Assembly (NCBI RefSeq): GCF_958298935.1
Contig: NC_084929.1
Location: 186,001-250,000 of the forward strand
Direction: 5' to 3'
DNA length: 64,000 nt
Source: Phragmites australis
Taxonomy: Eukaryota; Streptophyta; Magnoliopsida; Poales; Poaceae
Part shown: positions 59,801 to 64,000 of the stretch, piece after piece
Layout: the number at the start of each line of letters is the position of its first letter
Numbering within the stretch: position 1 is the stretch's first letter
Made by a program: the position numbers and the translations under genes
Notes under the pieces: generated by a model
The model's database searches: none
Seen by the model: only the letters and a program-made list of their open reading frames with translations
What the model was told of the DNA's origin: nothing

Positions 59801-62320
59801 GCTGATAGAGATGAAAAGATTGAAGAGGCTGCAGATTTGCTAGAGAAGGATCTGATCCTTCTTGGTGCTACTGCTGTTGAGGATAAACTACAAAAGGGGG
59901 TGAGAAAATCTTCTCCCGTGTGGTAATCTGCAACAATCTACGAGGTCTCTTGGTTTGCTCATATTTATCCCCTTTCTCTAGGTACCTGAATGCATTGACA
60001 AACTTGCTCAAGCTGGCATCAAGATATGGGTGCTGACAGGCGACAAGATGGAAACCGCCATCAACATCGGGTATGCCATCTCTTTTGACAGTTTTGACAC
60101 TTATGGAAATACCCAGTAAACTTTATGAACTTAAAATATGATACTTTTTTTCACAGATATGCCTGCAGTCTACTCAGACAAGGAATGAAGCAAATAACCA
60201 TCACACTGGAGACAGCAGATATCATTGTGTTGGAGAAAGGTAGTGACAAAGCAGCCATTACTGAGGTAGGAAAAGTATTACCAATTCAATTATTAAGGTT
60301 TTACATAATACGCATATGTATTGATTTGCAAAAAAAGCATTAGTGTTGTCCCTCACCTGTATGATGTTGTATAATTTCTTTTCAGTTCATATTATATTAC
60401 TATGCGTTGGTTTGTTTGTGGCTTCATTGTGGAGTATGTTTGAGAATAGTAACTCTGTCAATCTTCTGCCATATTGCAGGCATCAAAGGATAACGTGGTG
60501 CGGCAAATAAACGAGGGAATGAAACTCATAAATGCATCTGTTGGTGAAACCTTTGCCTTGATCATTGATGGGAAATCGCTTACATATGCGCTGGAGGACG
60601 ACACCAAGGACATATTCCTTGATCTTGCAATTGGTTGCGGCTCGATCATCTGCTGCCGTTCTTCACCCAAGCAGAAAGCTCTTGTAAGCTCAACCGCATC
60701 TCGAATCTATTCTTTGTTCTTCTTTTCGGGTGAACAAGAAAGAAGAGATTTTGTATTCTTCCGTTCTAAACTGCCATATTAATTGGTGTTGTAGGTTACC
60801 AGGTTAGTCAAAAGCGGCACTGGTAAAATTACATTAGCAATTGGTGATGGTGCAAACGACGTTGGCATGATTCAAGAGGCAGATATTGGGGTTGGGATTA
60901 GCGGCGCTGAAGGAATGCAGGTTTGATGTTACTACTCACTAAGTTTCAACTCCAAAACCAAAAGGAATCTTGTGTTCTGATCAGCTCTCATATTGCCCTG
61001 AATCAAATCTCAGGCTGTCATGGCAAGCGATGTTTCCATCGCCCAGTTCCGCTTCCTGGAGCGTCTGCTACTTGTCCATGGGCATTGGTGCTATAGCAGG
61101 ATCTCATCAATGGTACTGTAATATATACATGTTCCCGACTGACTGTTGTCGCTTGCACATCTTTGTGGAGCTGAACTGAGCATCTGACCTCTGGTTTGGT
61201 GTACTTTGCCGGAATCCACAGATATGCTACTTCTTGTACAAGAACATCACGTTTGGTGTGACCATGTTCCTGTACGAAGCGTACACATCGTTTTCAGGCC
61301 AGGCTTTCTACAACGATTGGGCAATGGCGCTCTACAACGTCTTCTTCACGTCGCTTCCTGTGATCGCTATGGGCGTCTTCGACCAAGATGTTTCTGCTCG
61401 GTTCTGTCTCAAGGTACCTAAGAAGAGAAGCTACACGTTGTTTAATTTCTGTATGCAATTGCTGATTGTCTTTGCCTTGTTGAGACATGGAAACGTATTG
61501 ATACAATTAATGGCTCAAATGCATCATCATCATCCTTACTGCGATGCAGTACCCGATGCTCTACCAGGAGGGTCCTCAGAACCTGCTGTTCCGATGGCCA
61601 AGGATCCTAGGATGGATGCTGTACGGTGTTGCCAGCGCTGTAATCATCTTCTTCCTTAGCGCCGCGTCGCTGCAGCACCAGGCGTTCCGCCGAAGCGGAG
61701 AGGTGATAGACTTCGCGACCCTCGGTGCGACCGCCTACACTTGTGTCGTCTGGGCTGTCAACGCTCAGATGGCGATCACAGTGAGCTACTTCACCCTGAT
61801 ACAGCACATCTGCATCTGGGGTGGCATTGCCCTATGGTATGTGTCTGAATCCATCCTTTTTCTTTCAGAGTGAATCGCTAGCATCACCATCCTTGTCTGC
61901 TAGAAAGTACAGTACTTACCATGGGTGATGGGTGATGGCAGGTACCTGTTCCTGGTGGTCTTCGGTGCAATCACGCCAACTATCTCAACGACCTACTTCA
62001 TGGTGTTCGTGGACGCACTGTCGGGCGCGCCGTCCTACTGGGTGGTCACCCTGCTGGTGTCCGCCGCCGCGCTCATCCCCTACTTCACCTACGCGGCCAT
62101 CAAGAGGTGGTTCTTCCCTGACTACCACAACAAGATTCAGTGGCTGCGCCACAGGGAAAGGGGCCAGCCTGACAGCAATGGCGACCCTGAGTTCGGGCAG
62201 GTCCTGCGGCAGTTCTCCGTAAGGTCAACCGGGGTGGGCGTGTCGGCGCGCCGTGACGCCGTGGAGCTTGTTCGCCTCAACAGTAAGGTTTACCATGCGG
62301 ATTCACCCCAGTTGTCATGA
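56900..62320 (+). CDS. ALA9-like: P4-type ATPase, aminophospholipid flippase (ALA8-12 group)
   Basis: Twelve exons: 56900-57358, 57857-59199, 59357-59467, 59623-59899, 59982-60070, 60157-60265, 60480-60683, 60795-60920, 61014-61112, 61222-61413, 61550-61836 and 61942-62320. All introns are GT-AG and the frame is continuous for 1224 residues, a full family length. Motifs: [20 protein letters not shown] before and in TM1-2, actuator DGET (216-219), TM4 PISL (394-397), phosphorylation site DKTGT (D447), nucleotide site KGAD (634-637), TGDK (749-752) and hinge GDGAND (881-886). The C-terminal half holds the remaining membrane spans and a basic tail. P4-ATPases move phospholipids to the cytosolic leaflet of the plasma membrane or endomembranes, usually with an ALIS/CDC50 beta subunit (not in this window). 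The Arg-rich N-terminus and RRNQQD segment fit the ALA8-12 group; the exact orthologue is inferred. ATG 56900 is the first that reads into exon 1 with the family start (MRLSRLYSF follows). Confidence 0.95.
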
Positions 62321-62584
62321 CAAAACGATCTCTCAGTCTTAGTGCGTAAATAGAAATCAGCAGCATTGGACTTTAGCCATTTGTTTTGTTAGAAGGAGGA
62401 GTAGGTAGCTAGGATCAGCTTAACTGTACATGAAATGAAAGGGTATCCATCTGCCCGTAGGAGGCCTTTTTTTTAATTAAAAATGGATATAAGTTAGCCT
62501 TCATTATTTCCCCCTCATTGATTCGGGGATGATATTTTTCATTTCCTTTGTTCTTAGCTACTATATACATACAACAAGGTCGGA

Positions 62585-62590
62585 AATAAA
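62585..62590 (+). terminator. Candidate polyadenylation signal of the P4-ATPase
   Basis: AATAAA, 265 bp after the stop codon, preceded by T-rich sequence. Plant signals are loose, so the cleavage site is only inferred. Confidence 0.4.
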
Positions 62591-63250
62591 GCCTCTTTTT
62601 TGGGTCCATGAATCAATTGAATATCAGGATGTAATCTTTTCTGGTTTAAGCATTTAAACAGGTATCATGCATAATTCAAATGCTATAAGCATTTAATCTT
62701 TTCGATTAAAGGAAAAAGGATAGTGCTTAATTATTAACTAATCTGCAGAAGCACCAGTTCAGTTTATGGCTTGTGTCGTAAGGGTCTGGTCCGGCACAAG
62801 GGAAGTGCTTTTGCCCCGCCTAAATCAAAACAACAGAGAGAGAGAGAGAGGGGGGTGGTTCTGTAAAAAGAGAAAAGAAAAGGCAGACGATTATTGCACA
62901 GATAATTATTGGAATCACTAAACCCTAGAATCACATGAATCACGAAATGAATATGAATATCCTAAATTGACTTGGACTGCTCTGAATGACAAACCTTTCT
63001 TGATGGTCAAATCTGATGTCTTACCTGATGAAAGGGGCATCATTTAGAGTCCATCTTTTTTTCTTTGCTTTGCTTTCTAGAAAGGAGCTCTAACTCTTCT
63101 TCTAGAAGGAAGAAGAGAGGCACCACTGATCATCATCGTGCACGACATGCCTGGTCTGGTTAAGCAAGTTACGACTAGGACGGCGCCATCAACGGAGGAA
63201 GAAGACGACGACGTTTCTGACGGAAAAGGAAGACTAGTGCTGAACAAGGA

Positions 63251-63272
63251 GTCGAGTCGAGTCGAGTCGAGG
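63251..63272. repeat. GTCGA pentanucleotide microsatellite
   Basis: Four tandem copies of gtcga. It explains the RVES and LDSTRLDS peptides seen in the open frames across it. Confidence 0.9.
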
Positions 63273-63681
63273 GAAAGGAGGACACGAGTTGAACAAGTCA
63301 CTAGACTAGAACTTGGGGTCCACCAAAACGACTCAACAAGTCTACAACTTCAACGGACGCCTGACATGTGTTTCAGTTCAATGCTTTCCAAGTCTTTTTA
63401 GTGTCTAAAAAATTAATTAATACAAAGGTACTGTTCAATATTCATAGCCGATGGGTGTCATGAACAAGGCAACCCAACAACAGGCTACAGGGATACCATC
63501 TCATCTTTGTAATCTACACCCCAACAAGAGGCTACAGGGAAAGAAACCAAATCACTTTCCTAAAGAATAAGGCAAGGACACCACCAAAAGAGACACTCAT
63601 TCGACACAACCAAATCACCGGTTAGTAATCAATCCCATTGTAGAACGATGACAGTCAGAAAGCAAAGACTGCAGTCGATGA

Positions 63682-64000
63682 TCACAAGATCCTGGAACTT
63701 GGGGCTGCGTCAGTACCTCCTCCACTGCGACTGCTCCAACTGTAGTCGGAGCTGTCATCTTGCGCGCCGGCCACCATCCGCTGGAACATCCTTATCTCCA
63801 CGGTGTTGGCAACGTTGAAAAGCTCGCTTTGCCCCGGCAGAACACCATTTGTTAGATCAATGTCGGCTAGGCTATCAAGAACTCGCACCACCTGAAACCG
63901 ACACAAATGTCATCTTCTGCAGTGCATCAAATTATATACTCATATCCACATTACAAAAAACCTCTTAAGTACCTGGCTCATTCTGGGCCTCCTTGATGCC
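63682..64000 (-). CDS. PERK-type receptor-like kinase, C-terminal exons (partial)
   Basis: Two exons on the minus strand: 64000-63973 (ASRRPRMSQ, running off the window) and 63891-63682, joined by a GT-AG intron in phase 0. The product reads RPRMSQVVRVLDSLADIDLT, then NGVLPGQSELFNVANTVEIR and MFQRMVAGAQDDSSDYSW, ending SSRIL and stop. RPRMSQVVR is the last helix of the kinase domain. The tail with PGQS...IRMFQRM..GSQD.SSD is typical of plant proline-rich extensin-like receptor kinases of the PERK8/10/13 kind, which sit in the plasma membrane with a wall-facing Pro-rich domain. The catalytic core and ectodomain lie outside the window. Tail-to-tail with the flippase gene. Confidence 0.88.

Larger units (their letters stand above)
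62321..63681. other. Intergenic between convergent genes
   Basis: 3' untranslated and intergenic DNA. It contains a GA microsatellite at about 62834-62851. No coding frame is supported; the frames near 63080-63400 are driven by repeats and composition. Confidence 0.6.

Overview
The window is nuclear DNA of a grass (Poaceae). Its three recognisable host loci have grass or plant architecture and plant GT-AG introns, and the space between them is filled with CACTA, Ty1/copia, Ty3/gypsy, hAT-like and Stowaway-like elements typical of mid-size to large grass genomes. The species cannot be fixed from the sequence.

Layout. 0.2-0.6 kb: a broken NLR (resistance-gene) fragment. 1-9 kb: gene-poor DNA with a MITE-like element and a GC-rich, retroelement-like tract. 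9.3-11.2 kb: remains of two or three CACTA elements. 11.57-16.17 kb: a complete two-exon CC-NB-ARC-LRR gene that resembles the rice blast-resistance gene Pi-ta in domain content, motifs and intron position. 17.0-18.25 kb: a decayed clade-D PP2C phosphatase. 19.0-28.5 kb: a nest of copia, CACTA and gypsy fragments. 28.56-46.5 kb: the most unusual object in the window, a degenerate tandem array of about 97-bp units (roughly 130 by length). It shows signs of a higher-order period of 3-4 units and switches orientation at least three times. A solo LTR with a 5-bp target duplication, a hAT-like element with an 8-bp duplication and fragments of two copia-type LTRs interrupt it. The array runs directly into the 3' end of a CACTA element (46.5-47.32 kb). 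47.7-56.6 kb: LTR-like DNA, a Stowaway MITE, a MATE-transporter exon fragment and other repeats. 56.9-62.3 kb: an intact 12-exon P4-ATPase (aminophospholipid flippase, ALA8-12 type). The right edge carries the last two exons of a PERK-type receptor kinase on the minus strand, convergent with the flippase.

Only the NLR, the flippase and the PERK-type kinase look functional. They are unrelated in pathway: intracellular immune receptor, membrane lipid asymmetry and wall/plasma-membrane signalling. No operon-like logic is expected. Most biological interest lies in the Pi-ta-like gene (non-canonical MHD motif, probable C-terminal frameshift, related fragment 11 kb upstream) and in the inverted, transposon-riddled 97-bp array.
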